Origin: JAVKFY01 sp040223615
GTDB lineage: Bacteria; Pseudomonadota; Alphaproteobacteria; GCA-2731375
Assembly (NCBI GenBank): GCA_040223615.1
Contig: JAVKFY010000072.1
Coordinates: 26,439 to 90,438, forward strand
Direction: 5' to 3'
DNA: 64,000 nucleotides
The number at the start of each line of letters is the position of its first letter. Position 1 is the stretch's first letter. A program made the position numbers and the translations under genes. Of the stretch, positions 44,314 to 53,597 are shown one piece after another. Under the pieces are notes generated by a model. That model ran no database searches. It had not been told where the DNA came from and saw only the letters and a list, made by a program, of their open reading frames with translations.

Positions 44314-45022
44314 CTACCGCCCGAACGACACCCGGTTCTTCTCCGCATCGTATTTGCATGAGCGGGGCTTGCCGTTGCTGAGGCCCTCGCCGGGGCCGGT
44401 CATCGTGCCGTCGGCCCACGCGCCGCCGCAGTACGAGCCGTCGCCGAAGTGGATCGTGCCCTGGCCGTGATACCTGTCGGCGTGCCAGCCGCCTTCGTAG
44501 CGTGCGCCATTGCCGTAGAAGCGCGTGCCCTGGCCGTCGAACCGGTTGTCGCGCCATTCGCCTTCGTAGCGCCCGCCCTTGGCGAAATGGTAGGTGCCGC
44601 GGCCGTGGCGCGGACCGAGCCAGAACTGGCCTTCGTAGCGGTCGCCGTCGGCGAAGACTTCCACGCCTTGACCGTGCGGCATGCCGTTCGACCAGCCGCC
44701 GTCGTAACGTCCGCCATTGGCCCACACGCAGCTCGCCTGGCCGTGCAGGCGGCCGTTGCGCATGTCGCCGCTGCAGGCGGTATTGCGTGGTCTCACCGTC
44801 TTTCTCGGTGCGCCAGGTGAGCGTGCCGACGCCGCTGGTCCGTCCGTTGATGCAGCCGCCGGTCCAGGTGATATGTGCCGGCGGGTCGCTCGGCGCATCG
44901 TCCCAGACCACGCAGCTCGCGTCGTTGGCCAGCGGCAGCCAGCCTGGCGCGGGCGCCGCGTCGTCCTGTGCCGCCGCCGGATGGGCGGCGGCCAGGATCA
45001 GCGCAGCGACCAGGGCGCGCAA
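44314..45022 (-). pseudogene. Secreted MORN-repeat protein, apparently frameshifted
   Basis: The TTG at 45022 opens a signal peptide (RALVAALILAAAHPAAA) and then HITWTGGCINGRTSGVGTLTW, the first MORN-like repeat, in one frame. MORN repeats then continue in the +1-shifted frame to 44314: GDMRNGRLHGQAS, YDGGWSNGMPHGQGV, YEGQFWLGPRHGRGTY, YEGEWRDNRFDGQGT, YEGGWHADRYHGQGT. The shift falls near 44780 (in ACCACGCAATACCGCCTGCA on the coding strand). Consistent MORN coding on both sides means it is a recent frameshift, a sequencing error or a recoding site. MORN proteins often bind membranes. The gene follows the zinc ADH by four bases. Confidence 0.75.
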
Positions 45023-45026
45023 GTCG

Positions 45027-46118
45027 CTAGGTGATGCCGAAGTCGATCACCGAGCGGACGACGCGGCCTTCCTTCATTGCCTTGAAGCCGTCGTTGATCT
45101 CGTCGAGCTTGATCGTGTCAGAGATCCAGTCGTCCAGGTGCAGCCGGCCCTGCTGGTACAGCTCGATCATGTGCGGCATGTCGGTGCGGAAACGGTTCGA
45201 GCCCATCGACGAGCCCTGGATCTTGCGGTCGCGCAGGAAGTCGAAGCCGTGCAGCTCGATCTTCATGCCGAACGGCACCATGCCGACGATGGTGGCGGTG
45301 CCGCCGACGCGCAGCATCTCGAAGCTCTGCTCGGCGGTGCGTTTGGCGCCCAGGCATTCGATGGCGTGGTCGACGCCGCCCTTGGTCATCTCCATGACCT
45401 GCTCGACCGGATCGCCCTCGCTCGCGTTTACCAGGTCGGTGGCGCCGAGCTTGGTGGCGAGCTGCAGCTTGGTCGGGTTGGTGTCGACGGCGATGATCCG
45501 GTTGGCGCCGGCGACGCGGGCGCCGTTGATCGCCGCCATGCCGACGCCGCCGCAGCCGATCACCGCCACGGTGTCGCCGAAGCGCACGCCGGCGGTGTTC
45601 ACTGCCGCCCCGAAGCCGGTCATCACGCCGCAGCCGACCAGCGCGGCGCGGTCCAGCGGCATGGTCTTGTCGATCTTCACCAGCGCGTTCTCGTGCACCA
45701 GCATCTGCTCGGCGAAGGACGACAGGTTGAGGAAGCTGTGCAGCCGGCCCTCCTTCTGCCACTCCAGCCGTTCCGCGACGCCGGGCGGCATCTTCACCTC
45801 GGTATTGGTGCAGATGAACGGCTTGCCGCTGGTGCACTGCTCGCAGGTGCCGCAGAACACCGACAGGCAGGAGATCACGTGGTCGCCCTTGCTCAGGTAG
45901 GTGACTTCCGAGCCGACTGCCTCGACGATGCCGGCCGACTCATGGCCCAGCACGGCCGGCAGCGGGTGCGGATACAGCCCTTCGATGAAATGCAGGTCGG
46001 AGTGGCACAGGCCGGCATAGGCGGTGTTGACCAGCACCTCGTGCGGGCCCGGTTTCTTGGCGGCGATGTCCTCGATCACCAGCGGCTGGTTGGCTTCGTA
46101 AAGTACGGCAGCTTTCAT
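45027..46118 (-). CDS. Zinc-dependent medium-chain alcohol dehydrogenase (AdhC/class III-like)
   Basis: The 363-aa MDR enzyme has the catalytic zinc ligands in GLCHSDLHFIEG (about 36-47) and GHESAGIVEAVG (about 59-70). The structural-zinc four-Cys lobe is CLSVFCGTCEQCTSGKPFIC (about 84-103), and the NAD-binding IGCGGVGMAAINGARVAGANRIIAVD (about 184-209) follows. It oxidises an alcohol or formaldehyde adduct to the aldehyde level. It is the last intact gene of the ligase-Rieske-dehydrogenase run on this strand. Confidence 0.93.
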   Translation of the reverse strand: MKAAVLYEANQPLVIEDIAAKKPGPHEVLVNTAYAGLCHSDLHFIEGLYPHPLPAVLGHESAGIVEAVGSEVTYLSKGDHVISCLSVFCGTCEQCTSGKPFICTNTEVKMPPGVAERLEWQKEGRLHSFLNLSSFAEQMLVHENALVKIDKTMPLDRAALVGCGVMTGFGAAVNTAGVRFGDTVAVIGCGGVGMAAINGARVAGANRIIAVDTNPTKLQLATKLGATDLVNASEGDPVEQVMEMTKGGVDHAIECLGAKRTAEQSFEMLRVGGTATIVGMVPFGMKIELHGFDFLRDRKIQGSSMGSNRFRTDMPHMIELYQQGRLHLDDWISDTIKLDEINDGFKAMKEGRVVRSVIDFGIT

Positions 46119-46170
46119 CGGGGCATCCTCCCACCCAGGTATTATTGGCGAAACGCTAGCACGCGCTTCG

Positions 46171-47220
46171 CTACATCAGGAACACGCCCTTGCCGTCGGT
46201 CTGTTTGTCGAACAGGGCGTAGGCTTCCTGGGCTTGCTCCAGCTTCCAGCGGTGCGTGAACAGCGCGTCGACGTCGACCTTTCGCTCGGCCACGAACGTC
46301 GCGCAGTCCGCCTGGCCGACGGTGGAGAAGGTCCACGAGCCGATCAGCGTGACCTGCCGGCGCAGCAGGTCGGGACTGACGTCGAACGTGACCTCGCCGC
46401 CCTCGCCGACGTAGCAGGCGGTGCCCCAGGTGCGCACGCACTGCACCGCCTGGCGCCGGGCGGCGGGCGACGACGAGGCATCCAGCGCGGCGTGCGCGCC
46501 GAGCCCGTGGGTGACATCCTTGATCGCCGCCACCACGTCGTTGGTCTCGGCCGGGTTGATCACCACGTCGGCGCCGAAGTCACTGGCCCTGGCAAGGCGC
46601 TCCGGGCTGACGTCGAGCGCGATCACCCGCGCCCCCATCGCCGCACCGAGCTGCGTCGCCGACAGCCCGACCGGCCCCTGGCCGAACACCGCGATGGTCT
46701 GGTCGCCGCGAAGCCCGATCCGTTCCAGCGCGCCCCAGGCCGTGCCGGTGCCGCAGGAGATCGCCGCGCCGGTCTCGAACGACAGCTCGTCGGGCAGCGT
46801 CACCAGCGTGCGCGCCGGGCATTTCATGTAGGGCGCGTGCGCGCCGTGGCCGGTGGTGCCGTAGACTTCCGCGACGCCGTCGACGCAAAGCTGCATCCAG
46901 CCGGTCGAACAGTGCGGGCAGACCCCACAGCCACGATAATGGTGCACCATCACCCGGTCGCCGATCCGCGCCTGGTTTTCCGGCACGCCCTCGCCGATGG
47001 CGCAGACCACGCCGCACGGCTCGTGTCCGTTGATCACCGTGCCGACCAGTTGCGCGCCCAGCGTCACGCCGTCGCCGACCGGCGGACGGTAGGTCTTCAG
47101 GTCGGTGCCGCACATGCCCGACGCCTTGACCTCGATCACCACCTCGCCGGGCCCCGGCGTCGGGTCCGGCACGTCCAGCCACTTGATTTGCCGGTCGCCG
47201 GCGAAACTCACGCCCTTCAT
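46171..47220 (-). CDS. Zinc-binding medium-chain dehydrogenase
   Basis: The 349-aa protein has CGTDLKTYRPP (about 37-47), GHEPCGVVCAIGEG (about 65-78), the structural-zinc stretch YRGCGVCPHCSTGWMQLC (about 95-112) and the nucleotide-binding VFGQGPVGLSATQLGAAMGARVIALD (about 177-202). It resembles threonine- or sugar-alcohol-type dehydrogenases. Its ATG overlaps the stop of the Rieske oxygenase gene by four bases, so the two are translated together. The substrate is probably the product of that oxygenase or a related intermediate. Confidence 0.92.
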   Translation of the reverse strand: MKGVSFAGDRQIKWLDVPDPTPGPGEVVIEVKASGMCGTDLKTYRPPVGDGVTLGAQLVGTVINGHEPCGVVCAIGEGVPENQARIGDRVMVHHYRGCGVCPHCSTGWMQLCVDGVAEVYGTTGHGAHAPYMKCPARTLVTLPDELSFETGAAISCGTGTAWGALERIGLRGDQTIAVFGQGPVGLSATQLGAAMGARVIALDVSPERLARASDFGADVVINPAETNDVVAAIKDVTHGLGAHAALDASSSPAARRQAVQCVRTWGTACYVGEGGEVTFDVSPDLLRRQVTLIGSWTFSTVGQADCATFVAERKVDVDALFTHRWKLEQAQEAYALFDKQTDGKGVFLM

Positions 47221-48380
47221 GGATTCTCTCCCGAAGCGAGGGCCGCGTTCGCGGCCCAGCAGTGAAAGCAATGTGTCGGCCCGTCCATCGCCGGCGAGAA
47301 CACGCCGCCGGCGAAGGCGGGCGATGCGCGTCCGCGCTGCATCCCTTCCACGACGGCGATGTCCTCCTCGAACACCGAGCGCCAGGCGGCAGTGTTGGCG
47401 GCGCGCAACTCGGCGAAGTCGTCGCCCAGCGCCGCCTCGCCGACATAGTAGAGTTCCAGGTGCTCCAGCGTGCGCGCCGGGCCGAGCGGCTCGAGGTGGA
47501 TGGCGAAGAAGTGGTCGCCATGGATGCCGAGCAGCACGTTGGGGAACAGCGCGACATACTCCGCCGCCCCGTCCCATGCCGTCGGCAGGTCCGGGAAGCG
47601 GGGCAGCGCCGACCCGTCGGCGCTCAGGCGCGGCGCATAGCGGCGGCTGCCCTGGCCGGCGAACGACCCGTCCCGCTCGATGCTGTAGTGGTCCTGGATC
47701 TTCGAATAGCGGTTCAACGCCGGATGCACCGACGGCAGGTGGTAGGACTCGCAGTAATTCTCCACCGCCAGCTTCCAGTTGCAGCCCACCTCGAAGGTCA
47801 GCGACGAGTCCGGCCCGCCGTGGCGCAGCAACGCCGGGTCGAAATCGGACCAGCGTTCGGCGAGCGGCGCGACGTGGTCCGCAAAGGCCGGCGCGTCGCC
47901 GGACAGGTTCACGAACACCACGTCGAACCAGACCGCCGTGCGCACCGCCCGCAGCCCATGTCGCCCCTTGTCGAAACCGGCGCAGGTGTTGCGCCCCGGC
48001 CCGCCGATGCCGGGCGTGGTGCGCAGCCGGCCGTCGAGGTCGTAGGTCCACGAGTGGTACGGGCAGCGGATGCGCTGGCGCAGCGTGCCGGCCTGCGCGA
48101 CCAGTTCCATGCCGCGATGGCTGCACACGTTGTGGAACACCTTGATCCGCCCGTCATGGTCGCGCAGCAGGATCAGCGGCAGGCCGAGCAGGCTGACCGG
48201 CCGCACGTCGCCCGGGTTCGGCACCTGCGCCGCCATGCCGATACAGGTCCAGGTCCGCGCCAGCACCGCGTCGCGTTCGTAAATCGCGTAGGCATCGCCG
48301 GTATAGGCCTCGTTCGGCAGGCCGCTGGCCTCGGCGATCGGGCGCAGCACCCGGTCGGCGGCCTCGTGCACGGATGCCAT
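47217..48380 (-). CDS. Rieske-type aromatic-ring-hydroxylating oxygenase alpha subunit
   Basis: The 387-aa protein has the Rieske [2Fe-2S] ligands C86-x-H88 (NVCSHRGMELV) and C106-x2-H109 (RCPYHSWTYDLDG). The catalytic-domain iron site is VENYCESYHLPSVH (about 207-219; His214 and His219). The sequence looks like the glycine-betaine/phthalate-type monomeric branch, so a separate beta subunit is not expected. Its ferredoxin reductase partner is not in the window. The start overlaps a GGGAGAG ribosome site that itself covers the stop of the upstream AMP ligase. Confidence 0.93.
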   Translation of the reverse strand: MASVHEAADRVLRPIAEASGLPNEAYTGDAYAIYERDAVLARTWTCIGMAAQVPNPGDVRPVSLLGLPLILLRDHDGRIKVFHNVCSHRGMELVAQAGTLRQRIRCPYHSWTYDLDGRLRTTPGIGGPGRNTCAGFDKGRHGLRAVRTAVWFDVVFVNLSGDAPAFADHVAPLAERWSDFDPALLRHGGPDSSLTFEVGCNWKLAVENYCESYHLPSVHPALNRYSKIQDHYSIERDGSFAGQGSRRYAPRLSADGSALPRFPDLPTAWDGAAEYVALFPNVLLGIHGDHFFAIHLEPLGPARTLEHLELYYVGEAALGDDFAELRAANTAAWRSVFEEDIAVVEGMQRGRASPAFAGGVFSPAMDGPTHCFHCWAANAALASGENP

Positions 48381-48390
48381 GGCGCTCTCC

Positions 48391-49989
48391 CTAGCTGTCG
48401 GCCAGCCGCTTGCGCAGCTCGGCCTTGGCGATTTTCTCCAGCGTCGAGCGCGGGAAGTCGTCGACCAGGTGGACGCCGCGCGGCACCTTGAAGTCGGCGA
48501 GCTGCTCGCGGCACGCCGCCAGCACGCGCTCGGCCAGGTCCGGCGGCGCCGCCTCGACGCCGCCCTCGACCAGGATGAAGGCGACCGGCACCTCGTCCAG
48601 CATCTCGTGTTTCTGCGCGACGACGGCGACCTCGCGCGCCTCGGGAAACTGGACGATGATCTGCTCGATCTCCGAGGCGGCAACGTTCTCGCCGCCGACC
48701 TTCAGCATGTCCTTGTCGCGGTCGGCGAATTGCAGGAAGCCGTCGGCGTGCCGCGTCACCCGGTCGCCGGTCTTGAACCAGCCGTCCTCGGAATAGGTGT
48801 CGGCCGTCGCCTGCGGGTTGTTGAGATACTCGTAGAACAGCGACAGGCCGGCGATGCCCTTGACCAGCAGGTGCCCGGTCTCGCCCGGCCCGACCTCGCG
48901 GCCGTCGTCGTCGCGCAGGCTGATGCCGTATTCCGGCGCCGGCCGGCCGATCATCATCGCGCGGTTGGCGTCGTGCACGTCGCCGACGATGCCGTGCGTC
49001 ATGGTCTCGGTCATGCCCCACCAGCCCAGCGAGCGCACGCCGAAATGTTCGTCGCTCGGCAGATTGCACACCGCCGTGCCCCAGAAGCGGTAGGAATGGT
49101 CCTTCGGCACCTCCTGGGCCATCAGCGCGCGGATGGCGAACGGGATGGTCGAGTTCCAGGTGCAGCCGTGCTTCAGCGAGATCGGCCAGTAGCGGCTGGC
49201 CGAGAAGCGTGGCTGCACCACCACCGTGCAGCCGGCCCACAGGCTGGCGCCGACGCAGTAGGCCTGGGCGTTGGTGTGGAACAGCGGCAGGAAGCTCAGG
49301 TGCACGTCGTCGGCCCGCAGGTCCTCGTGCACCGCGTTGACCCGGAAGCCCCACAGCGCGTTGGCATGGGTCCACAGCACGCCTTTCGGACGCGACGTCG
49401 TGCCCGACGTGTACTGGACCCCGACCGGGGCCAGCGGGTCGGCCGGGCGCAGCGGCGCGGCGGCCGGATCGCCGATCAGCTCCGAAAATCGAAAGCTCTT
49501 CTCCGGCGTGTGCGCCGGCGTCGTGCCGGCGTCGTGGTCGGTCACTGCCAGCCACTTCAGGTTCGGCGCGTTGGCCGCGACCAGCTCGGCGAAGGCCGGC
49601 TGGGTGATGCCGGCGACGGCGCCGCAGTGGTCGGCGAAGTAGGCCAGCTCGGCCGGCGCGGAGCGCGCGTTGGTGGTCACCGCGATGGCGCCCAGCCGGG
49701 CGCAGGCATACCAGGCCAGGATCGTCTCCGGGCAGTTGTCCAGGTGCACCAGCACGAAGTCGCCGGCCTTGATGCCGCGCTTCGCCAGTCCGCCGGCCAG
49801 CGCCGCCACGTCATGCGCGAAGCGCGCGAAGCTCCAGGCCTGCTCCGGCCCCTCGAACGGCTCCCAGATCAGGAACGGATGGTCCGGCCGCGCCTTCGCC
49901 CGCGCCTCGACCAGGTGCGGCACGTCGAATCCGTTGAACGGATGCAGCCGTCCCGGGGTCAAACGGTCGATATGTGCGAACGTGGCCAA
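48391..49989 (-). CDS. AMP-binding acyl-/aryl-CoA synthetase
   Basis: The 532-aa adenylate-forming ligase has the P-loop YTSGTTSRPKG (about 195-205), the adenylation motif GWWGMTETMTHG (about 318-329) and SEDGWFKTGDRVTRHADGFLQFADRDKDMLKVGGENVAASEIE (about 400-443). The catalytic Lys of the C-terminal domain is in STLEKIAKAEL (about 517-527). It activates a carboxylic acid as CoA thioester. As first gene of the ligase-Rieske-dehydrogenase run it probably feeds the downstream ring-oxidation or beta-oxidation steps. Confidence 0.92.
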   Translation of the reverse strand: MATFAHIDRLTPGRLHPFNGFDVPHLVEARAKARPDHPFLIWEPFEGPEQAWSFARFAHDVAALAGGLAKRGIKAGDFVLVHLDNCPETILAWYACARLGAIAVTTNARSAPAELAYFADHCGAVAGITQPAFAELVAANAPNLKWLAVTDHDAGTTPAHTPEKSFRFSELIGDPAAAPLRPADPLAPVGVQYTSGTTSRPKGVLWTHANALWGFRVNAVHEDLRADDVHLSFLPLFHTNAQAYCVGASLWAGCTVVVQPRFSASRYWPISLKHGCTWNSTIPFAIRALMAQEVPKDHSYRFWGTAVCNLPSDEHFGVRSLGWWGMTETMTHGIVGDVHDANRAMMIGRPAPEYGISLRDDDGREVGPGETGHLLVKGIAGLSLFYEYLNNPQATADTYSEDGWFKTGDRVTRHADGFLQFADRDKDMLKVGGENVAASEIEQIIVQFPEAREVAVVAQKHEMLDEVPVAFILVEGGVEAAPPDLAERVLAACREQLADFKVPRGVHLVDDFPRSTLEKIAKAELRKRLADS

Positions 49990-50071
49990 TATTTCCCTCC
50001 CCGGCGCTGTTGTTTATCGGCGCCGTCGGGAGTCATCATAGGCACGCCGTTGCGTCCGAGGGGAGAGGCCG

Positions 50072-50641
50072 ATGTTCGATCTCGATAGGTTCCTGGCTGA
50101 CTGCCAGGCCGCCGTTGCCGACAGTGACAACCATCTCGCCGTGAAAGAAGTCGTCGAGCGCGCGGTCAGCGATCCGGCCGGCATCATCAAGGCGCTGGGC
50201 GAGCCCGACAAGGGCGAGGTGCAGCGGCTGCACGTCTCCGACACGCTCACCGTGCTGAACCTGGTGTGGGCGCCGGAGATGATGATCGTGCCGCACAACC
50301 ACAACATGTGGGCGGTGATCGGGATCTTTTCCGGCCGCGAGAACAACCTGTTCTGGCGCCGCATCCCGGACGATCCGCAGGGCCGGATCGAGTGCGCCGG
50401 CGCCAAGTCGCTGCATGCCGGCGAGGTGGCGCCGCTCGGCCGCGACGTGATCCACACCGTGGTCAATCCGCTGCGCCAGTGCACCGCCGCGCTGCACGTC
50501 TACGGCGGCAACTTCTTCACCGCCGACCGGCAGGAGTGGGAACCGGAGACCCTGGTTGAGGGCCCGATGGACGTCGACCGCGCGGTACGCTCCTTCGAGG
50601 AAGCCAACGCCCGGCTCGACAGCTACCGCGCAAGCGCGTAG
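50072..50641 (+). CDS. Cysteine-dioxygenase-like cupin (thiol dioxygenase family)
   Basis: The 189-aa protein is a double-stranded beta-helix protein with HNHNMWAVIGIFSGRENNLFWRR (about 75-97), where the two His supply the Fe(II) site, and HTVVNPLRQCTAALHVYGGNF (about 128-148) with the third His. This matches the COG5553/cysteine dioxygenase and 3-mercaptopropionate dioxygenase superfamily. Substrate is unknown. A strong ribosome site GGGGAGAGG precedes the ATG. It faces the AMP ligase divergently. Confidence 0.82.
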   Translation: MFDLDRFLADCQAAVADSDNHLAVKEVVERAVSDPAGIIKALGEPDKGEVQRLHVSDTLTVLNLVWAPEMMIVPHNHNMWAVIGIFSGRENNLFWRRIPDDPQGRIECAGAKSLHAGEVAPLGRDVIHTVVNPLRQCTAALHVYGGNFFTADRQEWEPETLVEGPMDVDRAVRSFEEANARLDSYRASA

Positions 50642-51645
50642 GCCTCGTCGACCAGCTTGTTGACCCGCCAGCAGTCCTCGACGCCGGCGGGCGGCGGCTT
50701 GCCGGCCTGCCAGCATCGCAAGGTTTCCTGCAGCATCCGGTAGGACGGCGGCACCGGTGGTGCGCTGTCGTGGCTCTCCTCGCTGTCGGCGGTGGTGACG
50801 CGCAACTCGCCGTCCTTCGAGCTCACCATCGCGTCGCGGCCGCAGATCGCCCATTCCGCATCGGCGCCGTCCGGCAACCGGTCGCGCGGGTTCGGCGCGC
50901 CCTGGCCGGGCTTGCGCGGATAGCTGGTGCCGACCTCGATCGTCCCCAGCACCCCGTCGGACGAGCGCAGCAGCACCGTGACGTAGTCCTCCACCGGGTC
51001 GCGATGCACGGCGTTGCTCATCTGGCAGGCGACCACGGTCGCGTCGGGCCCGGTCAGTTGCAGGAACATGTCGAGTCCGTGCGGGCCGAGGTTGCGCAAG
51101 GAGCCGCCGCCGGCCTGCGCCGGGTCCAGCATCCATGGCGAATCCCAGTCCGGATAGCGCTGCGACGTGAACCGGTTCTGCCGCACGTAGACGTGGCTGA
51201 GCGGCCCGAATCCGCCGCCATCCAGCAGCTCGCGCGCCTTGGCGTGGAAGGCGGAATAGCGAAACGGCATCGGCACCGCGACGAAGGCGCCGGTCTCGGC
51301 GACCCGGTCGGCGATGGTGCGCACCTCGCCGGCATTCACCCCCATCGGCTTTTCCATCACGAAGGGCAGGCCGCGATCCAGCAGCATGTGCGCCGTCGCC
51401 GCCATGCTGGAATGGCGCCCCAGCGCCAGCACGAAGTCGGGCTTCCGCTGATCGAGCATCTGCTCGGCATCGCCGAACACCGGCGGCCCGCCGACTTCTT
51501 CCGCCCGGTGCGCCGCCACCCGCGGATCAGGATCCGACAGCCCGACCAGCTCCACCTCGTCCATCCTGGCGAGCTGGCGCAGGTAGGCCGGGTCGTACAG
51601 CGAATGCCAGTGACTGACCTCGATGGCACAGACGCGGATCGGCAT
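50623..51645 (-). CDS. Gfo/Idh/MocA-family oxidoreductase
   Basis: The 340-aa NAD(P)-dependent oxidoreductase has the N-terminal Rossmann fold (VELVGLSDPDPRVAAHRAEEVGG, about 30-52), the family motif VMEKPMGVNAGEVRTI (about 95-110) with its catalytic Lys, and a C-terminal domain with GGGSLRNLGPHGLDMFLQLTG (about 177-197). It acts on sugars, inositols or similar polyols. Its 3' end overlaps the convergent thiol-dioxygenase-like gene by 19 bases. Confidence 0.92.
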   Translation of the reverse strand: MPIRVCAIEVSHWHSLYDPAYLRQLARMDEVELVGLSDPDPRVAAHRAEEVGGPPVFGDAEQMLDQRKPDFVLALGRHSSMAATAHMLLDRGLPFVMEKPMGVNAGEVRTIADRVAETGAFVAVPMPFRYSAFHAKARELLDGGGFGPLSHVYVRQNRFTSQRYPDWDSPWMLDPAQAGGGSLRNLGPHGLDMFLQLTGPDATVVACQMSNAVHRDPVEDYVTVLLRSSDGVLGTIEVGTSYPRKPGQGAPNPRDRLPDGADAEWAICGRDAMVSSKDGELRVTTADSEESHDSAPPVPPSYRMLQETLRCWQAGKPPPAGVEDCWRVNKLVDEAYALAR

Positions 51646-51682
51646 GGCTCTCCTCCCTTTGCGCCCATGGTCGGTGAAGCGG

Positions 51683-51703
51683 TCGCCGGGTCAAGCCCGG
51701 CGA
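51683..51703. repeat. Palindromic hairpin repeat
   Basis: TCGCCGGG-N5-CCCGGCGA is a perfect 8-base stem, followed by TGACGACGATGCCGTCGATCCACG, a tail typical of the dispersed repeat in this window. Confidence 0.55.
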
Positions 51704-51840
51704 TGACGACGATGCCGTCGATCCACGGCTGTCTGGTCAAGCTTTGCGGTGATCGTCGATTCCCTATTGCCGCTCAGGCGGTTGCGCTACTTCGGGCGGC
51801 ACCGGACAAAAGAACCGCGACCGATTGGTCCAGCTTCTGG

Positions 51841-51933
51841 ACGTGGATGCCCCGAACAAGTCGGGGCATGACGATTCTACTGAAAAACATAGAAAACGCG
51901 TCATGGCCCGGCTTGTCCGGGCCATCCACGTCC
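51841..51933. repeat. Inverted pair of palindromic repeats (BIME-like)
   Basis: Two hairpin units face each other. The first is ACGTGG-ATGCCCCGA-N5-TCGGGGCAT-GACG (51841-51873). The second is CGTC-ATGGCCCGG-N5-CCGGGCCAT-CCACGT (51899-51931). Their loops, ACAAG and CTTGT, are also complementary. The whole segment lies in the 424-base gap before comM; apart from this and the hairpin at 51683 I see no gene in that gap. The arrangement repeats the organisation at 702-863. Confidence 0.7.
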
Positions 51934-52069
51934 CTGAGCTTGCAAAGACGTCAAGGGTTGGTGCAGGCCCGGAAGGGCTAAACCGGACAGCAGTGGACTT
52001 GATCCGGGCATCTCTGGCCATCCGCATTTGCTTAGTTCATACTATGTTCCTCAAGTAGAGGGGCAGGGC

Positions 52070-53590
52070 ATGACCGCGCATGTCGGCACGGTGGCGTTTC
52101 AGGGCATCGAGGCGGTGCCGGTCGACGTGCAGGTGCAGCTTGCCAATGGCATGCCGGCCTTCTCCGTCGTCGGCCTGCCCGACAAGGCCGTCGCCGAGAG
52201 CCGCGAGCGGGTGCGCGGCGCGCTGAACGCGCTCGGCCTGGCGCTGCCGCCGCGCCGCATCACCGTGAACCTGTCGCCGGCCGACCTGCCCAAGGAGGGC
52301 GGCCACTTCGACCTGCCGATCGCGCTCGGCCTGCTGGCGGCGATGGCGGTGCTGCCGGAGGACGAGGTCGACCGCTACGTGGCGCTGGGCGAGCTCTCGC
52401 TCGACGGCAAGGTGGTGCCGGTGGCCGGCGTGCTGTCCGCCGCGATCGCCGCGCACGGCCAGGACCGGGGCCTGGTCTGTCCGGCGCAGCAGGGCGCCGA
52501 AGCCGCCTGGGCCGGCGACGAGCTGGACATCGTCGCGGCGCCCGACCTGCTGACCATGATCAATCACTTCAAGGGCTCGCAGCGCCTGGCCCGGCCGCAG
52601 GCCGGCATGTCCGGCGACCGCGCCGCCGCACCCGACCTGCGCGACATCAAGGGCCAGGAGAGCGCCAAACGCGCACTCGAGGTCGCGGCCGCCGGCGGTC
52701 ACAACCTGCTGATGAGCGGCCCGCCCGGGGCCGGCAAGTCGATGCTGGCCGCGCGCCTGCCCGGCCTGCTGCCGCCGCTGTCGCCGGCGGAAGCCCTGAA
52801 GGTGACGATGATCGCCTCCATCGCCGGCACGTTGTCCGACGGCCGGCTGCAACGCATCCGCCCGTTCCGCGCGCCGCACCATTCCGCCTCGATGGCGGCG
52901 CTGGTCGGCGGCGGCCTGCGCGCCCGGCCCGGCGAGATCAGCCTGGCGCACCACGGCGTGCTGTTCCTCGACGAGCTGCCGGAATTCTCCCGCAACGTGC
53001 TGGATTCGCTGCGCCAGCCGCTGGAGACCGGTCACGTCGTGGTCGCGCGCGCCAACGCCCACGTCACCTACCCGGCCGAGGTGCAGCTGATCGCGGCGAT
53101 GAACCCGTGCCGTTGCGGCCACCTGGACGACCCGGCGCTGTCCTGCGGCAAGGCGCCGAAATGCGCCCGCGACTACCAGTCGAAGATCTCCGGCCCGCTG
53201 CTCGATCGGCTCGACATGCGCATCCACGTCGCGCCGGTCGACGCGGCCGACCTGTCGCTGCCGCCGCCGGCGGAAGGATCCGCCGAGGTCGCCGCCCGCG
53301 TCGCCGCTGCCCGCGACCGCCAGGAACGGCGCTACGCCGCGCTGGCGCCGGGTGCCGAGGTGCGCACCAACGCCCGGGCCGACGGCGAACTGCTGGAGCA
53401 GGCCGCCGCGCCGGACACGGCAGGCCGCGCCCTGCTGAACCAGGCGGCAGGCGCGATGAAGCTCTCCGCGCGCGGCTATCACCGCGTGCTGCGCGTGGCG
53501 CGCACCATCGCCGACCTCGCCGGCGCCGATACCGTCGCCCGCCCGCATATCGCCGAGGCGCTAAGCTACCGCCGCTTCGAGTTGGGCTGA
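52070..53590 (+). CDS. comM: YifB/ComM-family Mg-chelatase-like AAA+ ATPase
   Basis: The 506-aa protein has the N-terminal Lon-protease-like ChlI domain (about 20-165; VPVDVQVQLANGMPAFSVVGLPDKAVAESRERVRGALNALG). The AAA+ core carries Walker A GPPGAGKSML (about 218-227), Walker B GVLFLDELPEF (about 300-310) and the sensor region. A C-terminal helical domain closes it. ComM is a hexameric helicase that drives branch migration during natural transformation; the family is otherwise called YifB. The ATG at 52070 with GAGGGG upstream was preferred over 52028. No other competence genes are in the window. Confidence 0.93.
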   Translation: MTAHVGTVAFQGIEAVPVDVQVQLANGMPAFSVVGLPDKAVAESRERVRGALNALGLALPPRRITVNLSPADLPKEGGHFDLPIALGLLAAMAVLPEDEVDRYVALGELSLDGKVVPVAGVLSAAIAAHGQDRGLVCPAQQGAEAAWAGDELDIVAAPDLLTMINHFKGSQRLARPQAGMSGDRAAAPDLRDIKGQESAKRALEVAAAGGHNLLMSGPPGAGKSMLAARLPGLLPPLSPAEALKVTMIASIAGTLSDGRLQRIRPFRAPHHSASMAALVGGGLRARPGEISLAHHGVLFLDELPEFSRNVLDSLRQPLETGHVVVARANAHVTYPAEVQLIAAMNPCRCGHLDDPALSCGKAPKCARDYQSKISGPLLDRLDMRIHVAPVDAADLSLPPPAEGSAEVAARVAAARDRQERRYAALAPGAEVRTNARADGELLEQAAAPDTAGRALLNQAAGAMKLSARGYHRVLRVARTIADLAGADTVARPHIAEALSYRRFELG

Positions 53591-53597
53591 GGGCCTT

